Source: Bedellia somnulentella
Lineage: Eukaryota; Arthropoda; Insecta; Lepidoptera; Bedelliidae
NCBI GenBank assembly: GCA_963576735.1
Contig: OY755170.1
Location: 26,706,875-26,770,874 of the forward strand
Length of the DNA stretch: 64,000 bases
Direction: 5' to 3'
Numbering within the stretch: the stretch's first letter is position 1; every line of letters starts with the position of its first letter. The notes under the pieces are model-generated. The model did no database searches, was not told the origin of the DNA, and was given only the letters and a program-made list of their open reading frames with translations. This document shows, one piece after another, positions 47,718 through 60,175 of this stretch. Both the position numbers and the translations under genes were made by a program.

Positions 47718-47887
47718 ATTTAAATCTTTTTGTTCATGAAAACCTCATGTGGGGATTATTACTAATAAATAAAGAATAAATAAAGGAAAGAAAAATTTCG
47801 ACACAGGCGGGATTCGATACCTGAGGTCGCGGGTTCAATTCCCGCCTGTGTCGAAATTTTTCTTTCCTTTATTTATTCTTTATTTAT
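47718..47887. mobile_element. tRNA-like palindromic element (family G), 170 bp
   Basis: Flanked by 13-bp 'aagtataaaaaga' at 47705-47717 and 47888-47900. 47765-47812 and 47840-47887 are 48-bp perfect inverted repeats. The 27-bp loop together with the arm edge reads 'cgcgggttcaattcccgcc', a tRNA T-arm-like or B-box sequence. Units 2 and 3 have the empty site. Confidence 0.88.
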
Positions 47888-48591
47888 AAGTATAAAAAGA
47901 TTAATTTAAACCCAGGAAACACAGGCTGATAATAACTCAAGAGATAATAAGGATTTCCGGAAAACTTAGAAATCCTAACATGTAAAAAGTAAAGCTGATG
48001 CGCTATGTTTGCATGACGTGATTACCTTTAAGTAATATCTAAGATTGAAGATAAAATTAATGGTGAAGAATATAATGGCGATAATATTTTGTGTCTGCGT
48101 TTATGAAAAGGTTTTGTATGTGTTATTTTTTTTGTTTTTTGTTAGTGGATATAATCGATATATATTTCTATATCAATGCAGTCATATGGTTATTGAATAG
48201 TTATTTTAATCATAATTCTTTTATTAAATAAACAATACATATGTTGATGAAACATATGTAAAGATAATACTCACATCAACATTATGTATTACACAGGTTG
48301 GACTTAACACGCCATCATATAGAACTCGCCATAACATACATATATAGTTTGTTCTCCGTACCAATTTCCAGAACTTACTACTCACAGAACGCTCCTTTTA
48401 GTCGTATTTTTTGCGAATATAATAAAAACTTCCATGATTTAGATCTATTTAATCAAAGTAGAAGCGCATTCAGGAAAGCTGTAATGGACGTACTTTTTAA
48501 TTCTTAAAATACATATTATATAGGTATAATTAATAACACATACATTCTTATATGCCTTTATATATGTCACTGATTTTATTTGTTTTATACG

Positions 48592-48641
48592 CACACACAC
48601 ACACACGCACGCACACATATACACACACATGCACATACACA
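48592..48641. repeat. (AC)n microsatellite
   Basis: Imperfect CA run with GC interruptions. The same run lies at 53823-53876 and 61698-61751. Reverse frames reading Cys/Met/Val repeats through it are artefacts. Confidence 0.9.
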
Positions 48642-51600
48642 CACCCTTGAGATATCGTGGATCAAAACATTTTTGCTTTTAATGATATTGTTGTTAATAT
48701 CTATTTTATTTCCTCTTAAAATTGTATGTATTTGTTAGAGTTACTTGCTGTAAAAAAACATGTGTTTAAAATTTATTTATTAGCTTTTAGTAATATTCTA
48801 TAAACTATATCGTAAAAACGAGATTATTGTTAGATTTGTTTTCTGTACATCTGTGAACTTCTGTTATATGTCTAAAAAAAGGGCGTCTTTAATATAATAG
48901 TTTTTTATTAATATCGCGAAACGGTAAAAAATATGGTCCACGTTTGTTTGTTTGTTTTTTCTATTTAACCTAAATAATTTAAGGTAGTTTTATGTTTAAC
49001 AATATCATTAAAATATTTCTAATTTTAAAGTTATACATTTATTCTTCATAATCGAAAATTGCGCAATTTCCAGTTTTGTTTAGTTGGCAGTTTCCATGCT
49101 ACTCAATGTTAGGTTCTCAGTAATGTCACCTCGTTACAGAATTCATATTATCATATTACATTATTTAGGTCAACATTTAATTGATATAATCTTGAAAATA
49201 CAATTATAGGTTTAAGAAATATTTGATTAGACAAATTTATATACAATATGTTTTATGTATAATAAAAGAAACGTAAGAAAAGAAATGGGTATTATATAAA
49301 GGTATATAATGAAAGAAAAAGGATAAAAGAGAAGAAATTAAGAATATGAAGTTAGTGAAGTACTTTCAGAAATTCGTTTGTTACTACGCAAATATCAGCG
49401 TATGTTATGGCGATGGAAGAGATAGCGTTGCATACGAGACATATATGGCATGAAGAATTCTATGAAGTCATCGTTGTGTGTGGTAATGATTGAGATGGTA
49501 AGGTGATGTGATTGTTATTATTAAATAACGTGATGAAATGCCGAAAAAGTAAGTGTGACGATTTTGAATGTCTATGAAATGCAGTATGGTAGTTTCAATT
49601 GCTAAATTTATGATGTTTATTTGACTTGGTGACTCAAATGTTATTTCGATTATGTAAGAATAACGGAAGGTTTTTGAATGCAGTGTATAAAGTCATACAA
49701 GGTACACCAAGGTACGAAGCAGATCGCTGAATTCTTTTTATCTTCTCATGACGCGGTTGAATACCCTTCGTGTAGAAACTTGCACATCAAAAGAGTGTTA
49801 AAAGAGAGACTGTACTATAAATATAAAAATAAACGCGCATGTAATGTTAAAATATTCAATTTTACCTTGAATTAAAATGAATGAATATCATATTATGTAT
49901 AATGGCGGCCGGCCGAACCAATAATTATATTAGTTAAGTAATTATATACTGTTTGTGTGTTGTTTTGTATACTATAAAGTGTTTAAATAAATAAATAAAC
50001 GCGGTAACTGGAAACTGCCTGAAAACGTAAGTTATTGGAGTGATTTTAGCTCCTTTAACAACAGATGTCGCTAGCATAGTTTTTCTACATCGCGGTATGA
50101 ATTCTTTTAAACCGTAGTATATAATGTTTGGAATTCGTAAACGAATCGAAAATCAAAGATATAAAAAACTAATTTTTGATAATCTGCTTTGAGCTTCTTT
50201 GCCTGAGGCAGATAGAAAATGAACTAATATTCCCTGTATTCTTCATGTCATGAATGGAGCGCAGTAATATTAATTTAAAAGAGTTTTTTGACTGACAAAC
50301 TGAGATGAATTCTCTACTTAGTCCCTCTGAAACTAGGCGTCATGATATTATATCCTATGCCTCTCAGGAGGTCACAGGTTTTCATCTATAGATTTATATA
50401 AAAAACATTAATGTGAATTATATTTGTGCTGTGAGCTTATTGTTGAAAATAAATAACTGACTTAGATTAGAATCAACGCACAACTGAAAATAGTATTCTT
50501 TGACTGAAACTACAATACCAAGAAACTTGATATATTTTCTCCATAGGTGTGAAAGTGTGTATATTCTTATGAATTCAAGGAATTCCAGAAATTCCTATCC
50601 TAAAGGGAGGAAATAAAGTGTAATTGTAAATTGTAGACTTAGAAATTTGCTAATTGTCATATAAGTTTTCGTTTTCATTTTTAATTATTAAAAAAATAGT
50701 TAAGTTAAAGTAAAGTTTGAATGAAAATTTCACATTTATGTTTTCTAGAACTTGAAATTTAGTATTGTGGCTTTTTTATGATGTGAATAACTCAAACGTT
50801 CACGCCGAATATCCCCGAAGGGGTTGGCAGAGGTACCATATTTCTGAGCATCAGGTGATATTGTCATCTACTCACTGAGCTATCACGTCGTTATGTAAAT
50901 AAGCATTTGAAAAAGTCATTTCAGTAATTCTCCCCCCAAAAGGGGTAAAATGGGGATGTAAGTTATATGTTTCGTTCGACAATTCTGGACTTAGCAATAT
51001 GAAAATTGGTATGTTTGTTATTGATTACAATTTCAAACAATCTATCGAGGTAAGAGGAACAAAACTCTTCCCTAAAGGCGTAAAATAGGGGTTTAATTTT
51101 AGGATGAATAGATGATGTAGTGTAGTGTGAGTGCATCTTGTCCCCCTCTTGCCATTATATTATATAAGTTGGGGCTAAGTCTTTAGTTAGTAATAAAAGT
51201 ATATCCTAGTAATTTTTTTTTTGTTACTATATAATTTTTTGTATTTTAAAGACAAATAAAAACATTTATTATTATCCAAGAACTACACACGTCTATGAAT
51301 TCCATCATTGCTTGGCGACGCTGTCTGTGGAAATAAGTGATACAAAATGATTATACTATGAACACAATATTAGAGAATACAAGAGAAAACAACTGCAAGA
51401 GGTTGAAATATAAATATTTAAAAAGTATAAAAAGATTAATTTAAACCCAGGAAACACAGGCTGATAATAACTCAAGAGATAATAAGGATTTCCGGAAAAC
51501 TTAGAAATCCTAACATGTAAAAAGTAAAGCTGATGCGCTATGTTTGCATGACGTGATTACCTTTAAGTAATATCTAAGATTGAAGATAAAATTAATGGTG

Positions 51601-51970
51601 AAAAATATAATGGCGATAATATTTTGTGTCTGCGTTTATGAAAAGGTTTTGTATGTGTTATTTTTTTTGTTTTTTGTTAGTGGATATAATCGATATATAT
51701 TTCTATATCAATGCAGTCATATGGTTATTGAATAGTTATTTTAATCATAATTCTCTTATTAAATAAACAATACATATGTTGATGAAACATATGTAAAGAT
51801 AATACACATCAACATTATGTATTACACAGGTTGGACTTAACACGCCATCATATAGACTCGCCATAACATATATATAGTTTGTTCTCCGTACCAATTTCCA
51901 GAACTTACTACTCACAGAACGCTCCTTTTAGTCGTATTTTATCCGAATATAATAATAAATAATATAATAA

Positions 51971-52217
51971 TTGCTGTGTAGTGTCGGCTTAGAATAGCAC
52001 TACCCCATTTCTTCCCGTGGGTGTACGTAAGAGGCAACTAAGGGTATTGGGACTTTTTAAGGGATTTTTGGGCGATGCGGTTGGAGACCCATCACCAAAC
52101 ACCTATATTTTACCATCTTTTCCCCTCTCAACTTCCAAAAGTGGCTGAGTCATTTTCAATTCTTCAGCTCCGGCTACCCTTTTTTGGGATTTATAGCCGT
52201 GAGTATATGTATGTATG
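51971..52217 (+). mobile_element. SINE family A in unit 2, 247 bp
   Basis: Target duplication 'tataataa' lies at 51963-51970 and 52218-52225. Unit 1 at about 48415-48430 lacks the insertion. Confidence 0.92.
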
Positions 52218-52300
52218 TATAATAAAAACTTCCATGCTTTAAATCTATTTAATCAAAGTAGAAGCGCATTCAGGAAAGCTGTAATGGACGTACTTTTTAA

Positions 52301-53728
52301 CCGACTTCAAAAAAAGGAGTGTTCTCAATTCGACCGGTATATTTTTTTTTTTTTTTTATGTTTGTTCGCCGATTACTTCGCCATTTATGAACCGATTTTG
52401 ATTATTATTTTTTTATTCGAAAGAAGATACTCCCGGATTGGTACCATGATGATGATATCAGGGTCTGATGATGGGATCCTGGAGAAATCGAGGGGAACCC
52501 CCAAATTTTATAGGCAAATGTACCGCGTTTTACATATTTTCTGAACTTATATTGGCATTTGCTTCTGAAAATCATATTGTTATGCTGCTGAGCTGATGAT
52601 AGAAGGTGTGGATCCTCAATCACTAGGTATTAGGAAACAGTTCTCTCCACATTCTATATAGATTTATACTCCTCTTCGTAGCTTTTATGAAGAGAAGTAC
52701 AGGTTCACTAAACATTTCTTTTGTTATGTTATTGTTACCGAGAAAGTACCATGAGACCAGGATCTGATGATGGCATCCCAGGAAATCGAGGGGACTGTCG
52801 AAACTCACAATTATGTGACAGAGTATTTGTTCAAAACGCCGATAGGCCTGCCCTGTATAACGTGAGAACACTGCTTATAAATCGTGGGTACTCTGAACAA
52901 CAGGTGACAATGTCACGTGATATTCAGAAGTATTACTACCTCTGCTAACCCCTTCAGGGATATTCGGCGTGAGCGTTTGAGTCTTTCTTGAGATGTAGAA
53001 TTGAAGACCATCGCCTTTCGAAGGATTTTAAGAACAATGTAAGGTAACATATGGTTGAGCCTATTTAATATCGTACTATAATAGAAATACCGGAAATACG
53101 AAGAATAATACAGTAACTGTCGCTTCCTAATCCGAGAGGCATCTTTGCCAGGTCTACCTATCTCTAAAACTCGTAAAATAAAATAATTTTTAACAAAAAG
53201 AAAACCGACTTTGTAGAAAAACAACCGAAAATAAACAATCTAGTACTAAAATGTACGAAATAAGTTTTTTAATTGAATATGAGTACTGTGATTAATACCT
53301 TAGGAATTTCTTTATTCCACACGCGTCAGTTAAACCTACCTAAATATTAAAATTCTCTTAAATTAATTTTTGAGTCGGTGCCAGTCAAACAAAAGTAAAT
53401 TCGCCCTACTATCTATCTCTGATTATTACAATCTAAACAATATATATCGATCACCTAACGTTTTATATGGTAATACGTACAAAAATCAATTTACCCTACA
53501 ACTACAAGGTATCCTACATTGTACATGTTTATGAAGTGCGAAATACACACTTATTATTATCAATCATCACGCAGGCTGGCACCGGCTCACAAATTAATTA
53601 TAGAGAACTTTAAGATTTAGGTAGGTTTAACTGACGCGTGTGGAATAAAGAAATTCCTAAGGTATTAATCACAGTACTCATATTCAATTAAAAAACTTAT
53701 TTCGTACATTTTAGTACTAGATTGTTTA
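52301..53728. mobile_element. Composite insertion with family F inverted copies
   Basis: TTAA occurs at 52297-52300 and 53729-53732; unit 1 has a single TTAA there (48497-48500). The left part is family F ('ccgacttcaaaaaaagga'). A family C fragment lies at about 52803-52980. Family F then follows in reverse (from 53195) and forward again to 53728. 53232-53392 and 53573-53728 form long inverted arms. Several nested events are likely, so the TTAA may or may not be the original target. Confidence 0.7.
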
Positions 53729-53924
53729 TTAATTCTTAAAATACATATTATATGAGTATAATTAATTACACATACATTCTTATATGCCTTTATATATGTC
53801 ACTAATTTTATTTGTTTTATACGCACACACACACACACGCACGCACACATATACACACACATGCACATACACACACCCTTGAGATATCGTGGATCAAAAC
53901 ATTTTTGCTTTAAATGATATTGTT

Positions 53925-54170
53925 GTTAATATCTATTCTATTTCCTCTTAAAATTGTATGTATTTGTTAGAGTTACTTGCTGTAAAAAAAAACATGTGTT
54001 TAAAATTTATTTATTAGCTTTTAGTAATATTCTATAAACTATATCGTAAAAACGAGATTATTGTTAGATATGTTTTCTGTACATCTGCGAACTTCTGTTA
54101 TTGGCCTTACTTAATTTCTATTATTAACTGTGTATGTCTGTTGATGTTCCTAATAAAAAGAAATAAATAA
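53925..54170 (+). mobile_element. Retroelement 3' end in unit 2
   Basis: Matches 11041-11275. Unit 1 keeps the first part (48690-48870) but lacks the last 80-odd bases. Confidence 0.6.
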
Positions 54171-54948
54171 AGTAGTATGTTTAAATAAGGGCGTCTTTAA
54201 TATAATAGTTTTTTATTAATATCGCGAAACGGTAAAAATATGGTCCACGTTTGTTTGTTTGTTTTTTTTAAATTTATAACTTAAATAATTTCAGATAGTT
54301 TTATGTTTAACAATATCATTAAAATATTTCTAATTTTAAAGTTATACATTTATTCTTCATAATCAAAATGTGCGCATTTCCCAGTTTTGTTTAGTTGGCA
54401 GTTTCCGTGCTACTCAATGTTAGGTTCTCAGTAATGTCACCTCGTTACAGAATTCATATTATCATATTACATTATTCAAGTCAACATTAAATTGATATAC
54501 TCTTGAAAATACAATTATAGGTTTAAGAAATATTTGATTAGACAAATATATATACAACATGTTTAATGTATAATGAAAGAAATGTAAGAAAAGAAAAGGG
54601 TATTCGCTGGGTGCGCGACGGCAGCGCCAACTAGCGTTCACAATTATGGCGGACATTGAAATGTCAAATGGGCGGCTGTAAACAAACAAATAATATCAAG
54701 AAAGTATCGTAATTTATATAAATTCTATTTGATCATGTAAATCAATAGCGTCGATAATAACGCTGATGTTTTGTATTACCCGTCTAGAGTGACAATAAAC
54801 AAATTACAGATAGTATACACGGACTTTCTCATCGCTGACTTCACGAGAAGTAAGTACAGAAATAAATAAATGTAATCGAATAATACATTGTATTAATATT
54901 GCAGATGATAATTTATGACTGTATTGTTGTAAGTAATGAACTCTTTTT

Positions 54949-55164
54949 ATGTACTTTCAGTTACATATGGCCAAATTAATTATAAAAACTGTATTCCAAG
55001 CAATAACACACGACTTCACTTTCCAACTACAAACGACAATAAAAGGAAGAAAATTAGTTTTAGCTCAACATGTGCAAGATGTGAAAGAAATTAAATCTGA
55101 AAATAATAATAAACAGATTCTGCCAAAGCGTTCTTTTACTGGTAAAAACATAATAAATCTATAA
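54949..55164 (+). CDS. Plus-strand frame of the ISL2EU-type element
   Basis: 71 codons from 'MYFQLHMAKLIIKTVFQAIT' to 'KNIINL'. A splice acceptor-like 'tgtactttcag' immediately precedes the second methionine region, and a donor-like 'gtaagt' lies at about 54849. It could be the last exon of the element's accessory protein. No domain is recognised; it may be non-functional. Confidence 0.4.
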   Translation: MYFQLHMAKLIIKTVFQAITHDFTFQLQTTIKGRKLVLAQHVQDVKEIKSENNNKQILPKRSFTGKNIINL

Positions 55165-55257
55165 AAATAATGAAGTTAGGTGAATACTGTTGTTGATTAT
55201 CTGTTAAAGTATATTGTTCAATTCTATTATTGTGTTCTTAAATAAAAGTAAATTGTG

Positions 55258-55830
55258 TTATATATTTTGTTTTATTGAGTTCTGCAAATTTACTAATACA
55301 CAACAAATATGCAAAATATCATCTGTATGGCAAACAAGTTTTAATAAAGTCTCAGCCGTTGCATTATCGACATGAATCCTAACCCAAGCGATACCGATGT
55401 AAGTAGCATCTGTATCATCTCTTGAAAATTTCCTTTTATCACTTCGAAAAGGTGGCATAACAATTCCTATTTCTTTTCCACTTTCATTTAAATTTTCTTT
55501 GTTTGTGGAAGTCCTTTGTCAGCCAAAACAATGTCTCCATTTTCTAAATACCTAATCAACTAATCTTGATTCAACTATTATTTGAGCATAGCTTTTCCTT
55601 TCACCGGCCACTTTTGATATAAAGGAAATGAAGCCTCCGGATGTAATACCTATGAGCACCTTTGCAGTAAATCCTTTCTTGTAGCACCACACACGATTAT
55701 CAACTGTAGATGGTATTCCTACTTAAAACTCTGTACCATCAATAATGGCTCTAGTATTACTGTAATTTGGATGAACGGCATTTGCAAGCAAGGTTGCTCG
55801 ATGAGCGATAGTCTTTACAATAGTATTACA
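55258..55830 (-). pseudogene. DDE transposase remnant (ISL2EU/DDE_Tnp_4 type)
   Basis: On the minus strand: 'HPNYSNTRAIIDGTEF' (first aspartate), a stop, 'WCYKKGFTAKVLIGITSGGF', 'SFISKVAGERKS', a stop, 'ENGDIVLADKGLP' (second aspartate), then 'MPPFRSDKRKFSRDD', 'AWVRIHVDNATAE' and 'CVLVNLQNSI'. This motif order is the DDE_Tnp_4 fold. In active relatives the 'R.HVE' motif carries the third acid as glutamate; here it is aspartate. At least two stops and several frame changes are present, so it is inactive despite its recent insertion, implying mobilisation in trans. Confidence 0.78.
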
Positions 55831-56494
55831 TCCTTGGTGCTTGGTTTTTTTTTGCCAAACTTGATAATTTTCAAATTGCTTGATATTTCAGTTCGTATTT
55901 CAGAATCACATATATCTTTGCCACTATGTGCATAAATATTGCAGATGAATGTTTTTCCTTCATTTCCGACACGCGAAAATATATTAACTTGGCATTATTT
56001 GTAAATTTTAGTACTATGAATATTTTCCATCATTTCAATTACACTTGATTAGCCGCCGAATGTTCCTTTTTTTGCCACAGTGCGCGCTGTGATCGATTCG
56101 AGTTTCACCACCCCCTACTTTGCACCCAGCGAATAGGGGATAAAAGAGAAGAAATTAAGAATATGAAGTTAGTGGTGTGTTTTCAGAAATTCGTTTGTTA
56201 CTACGCAAATATCAGCGTATGTTATGGCGATGGAAGAGATAGCGTTGCATACGAGACATATATGGCATGAAGAATTCTATGAAGTCATCGTTGTGTGTGG
56301 TAATGATTGAGATGGTAAGGTGATGTGATTGTTATTATTAAATAACGTGATGAAATGCCGTAAAAGTAAGTGTGACGATTTTGAATGTCTATGAAATGCA
56401 GTATGGTAGTTTCAATTGCTAAATTTATGATGTTTATTTGACTTGGTGACTCAAATGTTATTTCGATTATGTAAGAATAACGGAAGGTTTTTGA

Positions 56495-56686
56495 ATGCAG
56501 TGTATAAAGTCATACAAGGTACACCAAGGTACGAAGCAGATCGCTGAATTCTTTTTATCTTATCATGACGCGGTTGAATACCCTTCGTGTAGAAACTTGC
56601 ACATCAAAAGAGTGTTCAAAGAGAGACTGTACTATAAATATAAAAATAACGCGCATGTAATGTTAAAATATTCAATTTTACCTTGA
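56495..56686 (+). other. Short frame conserved across tandem units, unclear
   Basis: The frame starts 'MQCIKSYKVHQGTKQIAEFF'. It occurs at 49678-49875 and 62839-63036 as 65 codons and here with an altered end after a one-base deletion. Conservation is what duplication alone would give. No family recognised, and the frameshift argues against coding. Confidence 0.25.
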
Positions 56687-57910
56687 ATTAAAATGAATGA
56701 ATATCATATTATGTATAATGGCGGCCGGCCGAACCAATAATTATATTAGTTAAGTAATTATATACTGTTTGTGTGTTGTTTTGTATACTATAAAGTGTTT
56801 AAATAAATAAATAAACGCGGTAACTGGAAACTGCCTGAAAACGTAAGTTATTGGAGTGATTTTAGCTCCTTTAACAACAGATGTCGCTAGCATAGTTTTT
56901 CTACATCGCGGTATGAATTCTTTTAAACCGTAGTATATAATGTTTGGAATTCGTAAACGAATCGAAAATCAAAGAAATAAAAAACTAATTTTTGATAATC
57001 TGCTTCGAGCTTCTTTGCCTGAGGCAGATAGAAAATGAACTAATATTCCCTGTATTCTTTATGTCATGAACATGAATGGAGCGCAGTAATATTAATTTAA
57101 AAGAGTTTTTTGACTGACAAACTGAGATGAATTCTCTACTTAGTCCCTCTGATACTAGGCGTCATGTTATTATATCCTATGCCTCTCAGGAGGTCACAGG
57201 TTTTCATCTATAGATATATATAAAAAACATTAATGTGAATTATATTTGTGCTGTGAGCTTATTGTTGAAAATAAATAACTGACTTAGATTAGAATCAACG
57301 CACAACTGAAAATAGTATTCTTTGACTGAAACTACAATACCAAGAAACTTGATATTTTCTCCATAGGTGTGAAAGTGTGTATATTCTTATGAAAGAGAGC
57401 ACTAAGAAGGGAATTCCAGAAATTCCTATCCTAAAGGGAGGAAATAAAGTGTAATTGTAAATTGTAGACTTAGAAATTTGCTAATTGTCATATAAGTTTT
57501 CGTTTTCATTTTTAATTATTAAAAAAATAGTTAAGTTAAAGTAAAGTTTGAATGAAAATTTCACATTTATGTTTTGTAGAACTTGAAATTTAGTATTGTG
57601 GTTTTTTTATGATGTGAATAACTCAAACGTTCACGCCGAATATCCCCGAAGGGGTTGGCAGAGGTACTATACTTCTGAGCATCACGTGATATTGTCATCT
57701 ACTCACTGAGCTATCACGTCGTTATGTAAATAAGCATTTGAAAAAGTCATTTCAGTAATTCTCCCCCCAAAAGGGGTAAAATGGGGATGTAAGTTATATG
57801 TTTCGTTCGACAATTCTGGACTTAGCAATATGAAAATTGGTATGTTTGTTATTGATTACAATTTCAAACAATCTATCGAGGTAAGAGGAACAAAACTCTT
57901 CCCTAAAGGC

Positions 57911-58951
57911 TGTAATATATAAAACCTTACCTGTAAATATTGTTAATCCGTTTTATTATTATTTATTTCCTTTTATGTTAGTCTCCTGCGGTTATATATC
58001 ATTGTTTAGTTCCTTTTTATTATTTCTCTGCGATTTGTCGATAATATTTTTATTTCTCTGGTTTATGTTATTGTTTTTATTTTGTTGTTGTTATGGCAAC
58101 GACGGAGCTGAGAGTTGTCAAATTTTATTTTATCTTAAACTTTTCTTTAGTGATCAATTTTCAATGTGTTTGTGCGAAGGTTAGACAGTTTTAAAATATG
58201 TTAAATGATATAATTTTAATTCATTTTTGGTGTCTAAAATGATAGCGCAGGAATTTAATTTTACTTTTAATGTAAGGCTAGGACATTTTACTTATTCAAA
58301 TTTATCTGTTTTCATCTTTTAATGTTAACTGAAACTCTTTTTAAAAAATCCTTCTTTTAGGTTGTATTGTCTATTGGGATTTTTTATTGATTGTCAAGAT
58401 GTTTTTTTATGGAGGAGGAAGGGATTTATGATTCTAGAGGAGATCCTTAAAAAGGATATCTGACTGAAGTATTATTTCTGATAGCTACTACTACCGTTGT
58501 TATATTGAACAACCTTTACTACTTGGTGTCCTTTTGCTTAAAAACACCTAAGAATAATATATATAATTTTATACCCTGGCAGAATTTGTTAAACCAGTCA
58601 GAGTGGTATTCCGAAGTGACCAATCATTTGGTCTTATTGGCTTGTGGACTAAAAATCATCAAAGATTGATATCTGGACCTTTGATTTCGCCGGCTATACT
58701 ACTGGTTTTGGAGATTACTAATACCTTTGCTCTAGCCAGAACGTGGAAGTTTGGAATCGCATCAGTATCGTTATTTAGTTATATTTATTTTATATAATTC
58801 CTTCTTGTAATATTTTTGTATTGTGTACATCTAATTTTTAATAGACTGGTGTAACTTCTTTCTTGTTTTATTAGTCTCCTTGCTCTCCGCGTTTCGTGTC
58901 TTAGGTTTTATTTCCATAAGGGGATTAAGACTTAAAATACGTAACGTTACA
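57911..58951. mobile_element. Solo LTR, 1041 bp, only in unit 3
   Basis: Begins TGTAATAT and ends ACGTTACA, with TG...CA and short inverted ends (TGTAA/TTACA). 'aggc' occurs on both sides (57907-57910 and 58952-58955), a 4-bp target duplication. Units 1 and 2 read straight through 'aaaggcgtaaaa' (about 47364 and 51074). No gag, protease or RT is present, consistent with recombination between two LTRs. Orientation is not certain. Short frames inside have no domain. Confidence 0.85.
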
Positions 58952-59845
58952 AGGCGTAAAATAGGGGTTTAATTTTAGGATGAATAGATGATGTAGTGTA
59001 GTGTGAGTGCATCTTGTCCCCCTCTTGCCATTATATTATATAAGTTGGGGCTAAGTCTTTAGTTAGTAATAAAAGTATATCCTAGTAATTTTTTTTTGTT
59101 ACTATATAATTTTTTGTATTTTAAAGACAAATAAAAACATTTATTATTATCCAAGAACTACACACGTCTATCAATTCCATCATTGCTTGGCGACGCTGTC
59201 TGTGGAAATAAGTGATACAAAATGATTATACTATGAACACAATATTAGAGAATACAAGAGAAAACAACTGCAAGAGGTTGAAATATAAATATTTAAAAAG
59301 TATAAAAAGATTAATTTAAACCCAGGAAACACAGGCTGATAATAACTCAAGAGATAATAAGGATTTCCGGAAAACTTAGAAATCCTAACATGTAAAAAGT
59401 AAAGCTGATGCGCTATGTTTGCATGACGTGATTACCTTTAAGTAATATCTAAGATTGAAGATAAAATTAATGGTGAAAAATATAATGGCGATAATATTTT
59501 GTGTCTGCGTTTATGAAAAGGTTTTGTATGTGTTATTTTTTTTGTTTTTTGTTAGTGGATATAATCGATATATATTTCTATATCAATGCAGTCATATGGT
59601 TATTGAATAGTTATTTTAATCATAATTCTCTTATTAAATAAACAATACATATGTTGATGAAACATATGTAAAGATAATACACATCAACATTATGTATTAC
59701 ACAGGTTGGACTTAACACGCCATCATATAGACTCGCCATAACATATATATAGTTTGTTCTCCGTACCAATTTCCAGAACTTACTACTCACAGAACGCTCC
59801 TTTTAGTCGTATTTTATCCGAATATAATAATAAATAATATAATAA

Positions 59846-60092
59846 TTGCTGTGTAGTGTCGGCTTAGAATAGCACTACCCCATTTCTTCCCGTGGGTGTA
59901 CGTAAGAGGCAACTAAGGGTATTGGGGCTTTTTAAGGGATTTTTGGGCGATGCGGTTGGAGACCCATCACCAAACACCTATATTTTACCATCTTTTCCCC
60001 TCTCAACTTCCAAAAGTGGCTGAGTCATTTTCAATTCTTCAGCTCCGGCTACCCTTTTTTGGGATTTATAGCCGTGAGTATATGTATGTATG
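59846..60092 (+). mobile_element. SINE family A in unit 3, 247 bp
   Basis: Target duplication 'tataataa' at 59838-59845 and 60093-60100, same site and orientation as in unit 2, so it was inserted before that duplication. Confidence 0.92.
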
Positions 60093-60175
60093 TATAATAA
60101 AAACTTCCATGCTTTAAATCTATTTAATCAAAGTAGAAGCGCATTCAGGAAAGCTGTAATGGACGTACTTTTTAA

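Larger units (their letters stand above)
44931..49944. repeat. Tandem unit 1 (5014 bp)
   Basis: First of four direct copies, beginning 'tatactgtttgtgtg'. It lacks the SINE and the composite insertion of units 2 and 3, but has a hAT foldback (45289-46507) and a palindrome (47718-47887). Removing these and their target duplications leaves about 3.6 kb. It is visibly more diverged from units 2-4 than those are from each other. A 65-codon frame at 49678-49875 recurs in all complete units but matches no family I know. Confidence 0.92.
54604..56132. mobile_element. ISL2EU-type DNA transposon, 1529 bp, only in unit 2
   Basis: Terminal inverted repeats read 'tcgctgggtgc' (left) and the complement of 'gcacccagcga' (right). 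AT is duplicated at 54602-54603 and 56133-56134. The sister unit at about 62475 reads 'gggtatagggg' without the insertion. A decayed DDE_Tnp_4-like transposase occupies the minus strand, and a short frame the plus strand (54949-55164). A 2-bp AT duplication is, from memory, characteristic of the ISL2EU group. Confidence 0.82.
49945..56760. repeat. Tandem unit 2 (6816 bp)
   Basis: Second copy. It contains the SINE (51971-52217), the composite insertion (52301-53728) and the ISL2EU-type element (54604-56132). Without the last it is about 5285 bp, nearly equal to unit 3 without its LTR (about 5300). Confidence 0.93.

Noticed and set aside
45289..47887. Interspaced short repeats considered as a CRISPR array
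   Set aside because: Repeats are contiguous 58-bp subrepeats or inverted arms of eukaryotic elements, without unique spacers or cas genes.
48445..48642. Minus-strand Cys/Met/Val-rich frame (also at 53665 and 61540)
   Set aside because: Direct translation of the (AC)n microsatellite.
52913..53224. 103-codon minus-strand frame, also at 60788
   Set aside because: Spans a SINE fragment and family F sequence; similarity between units is due to duplication.
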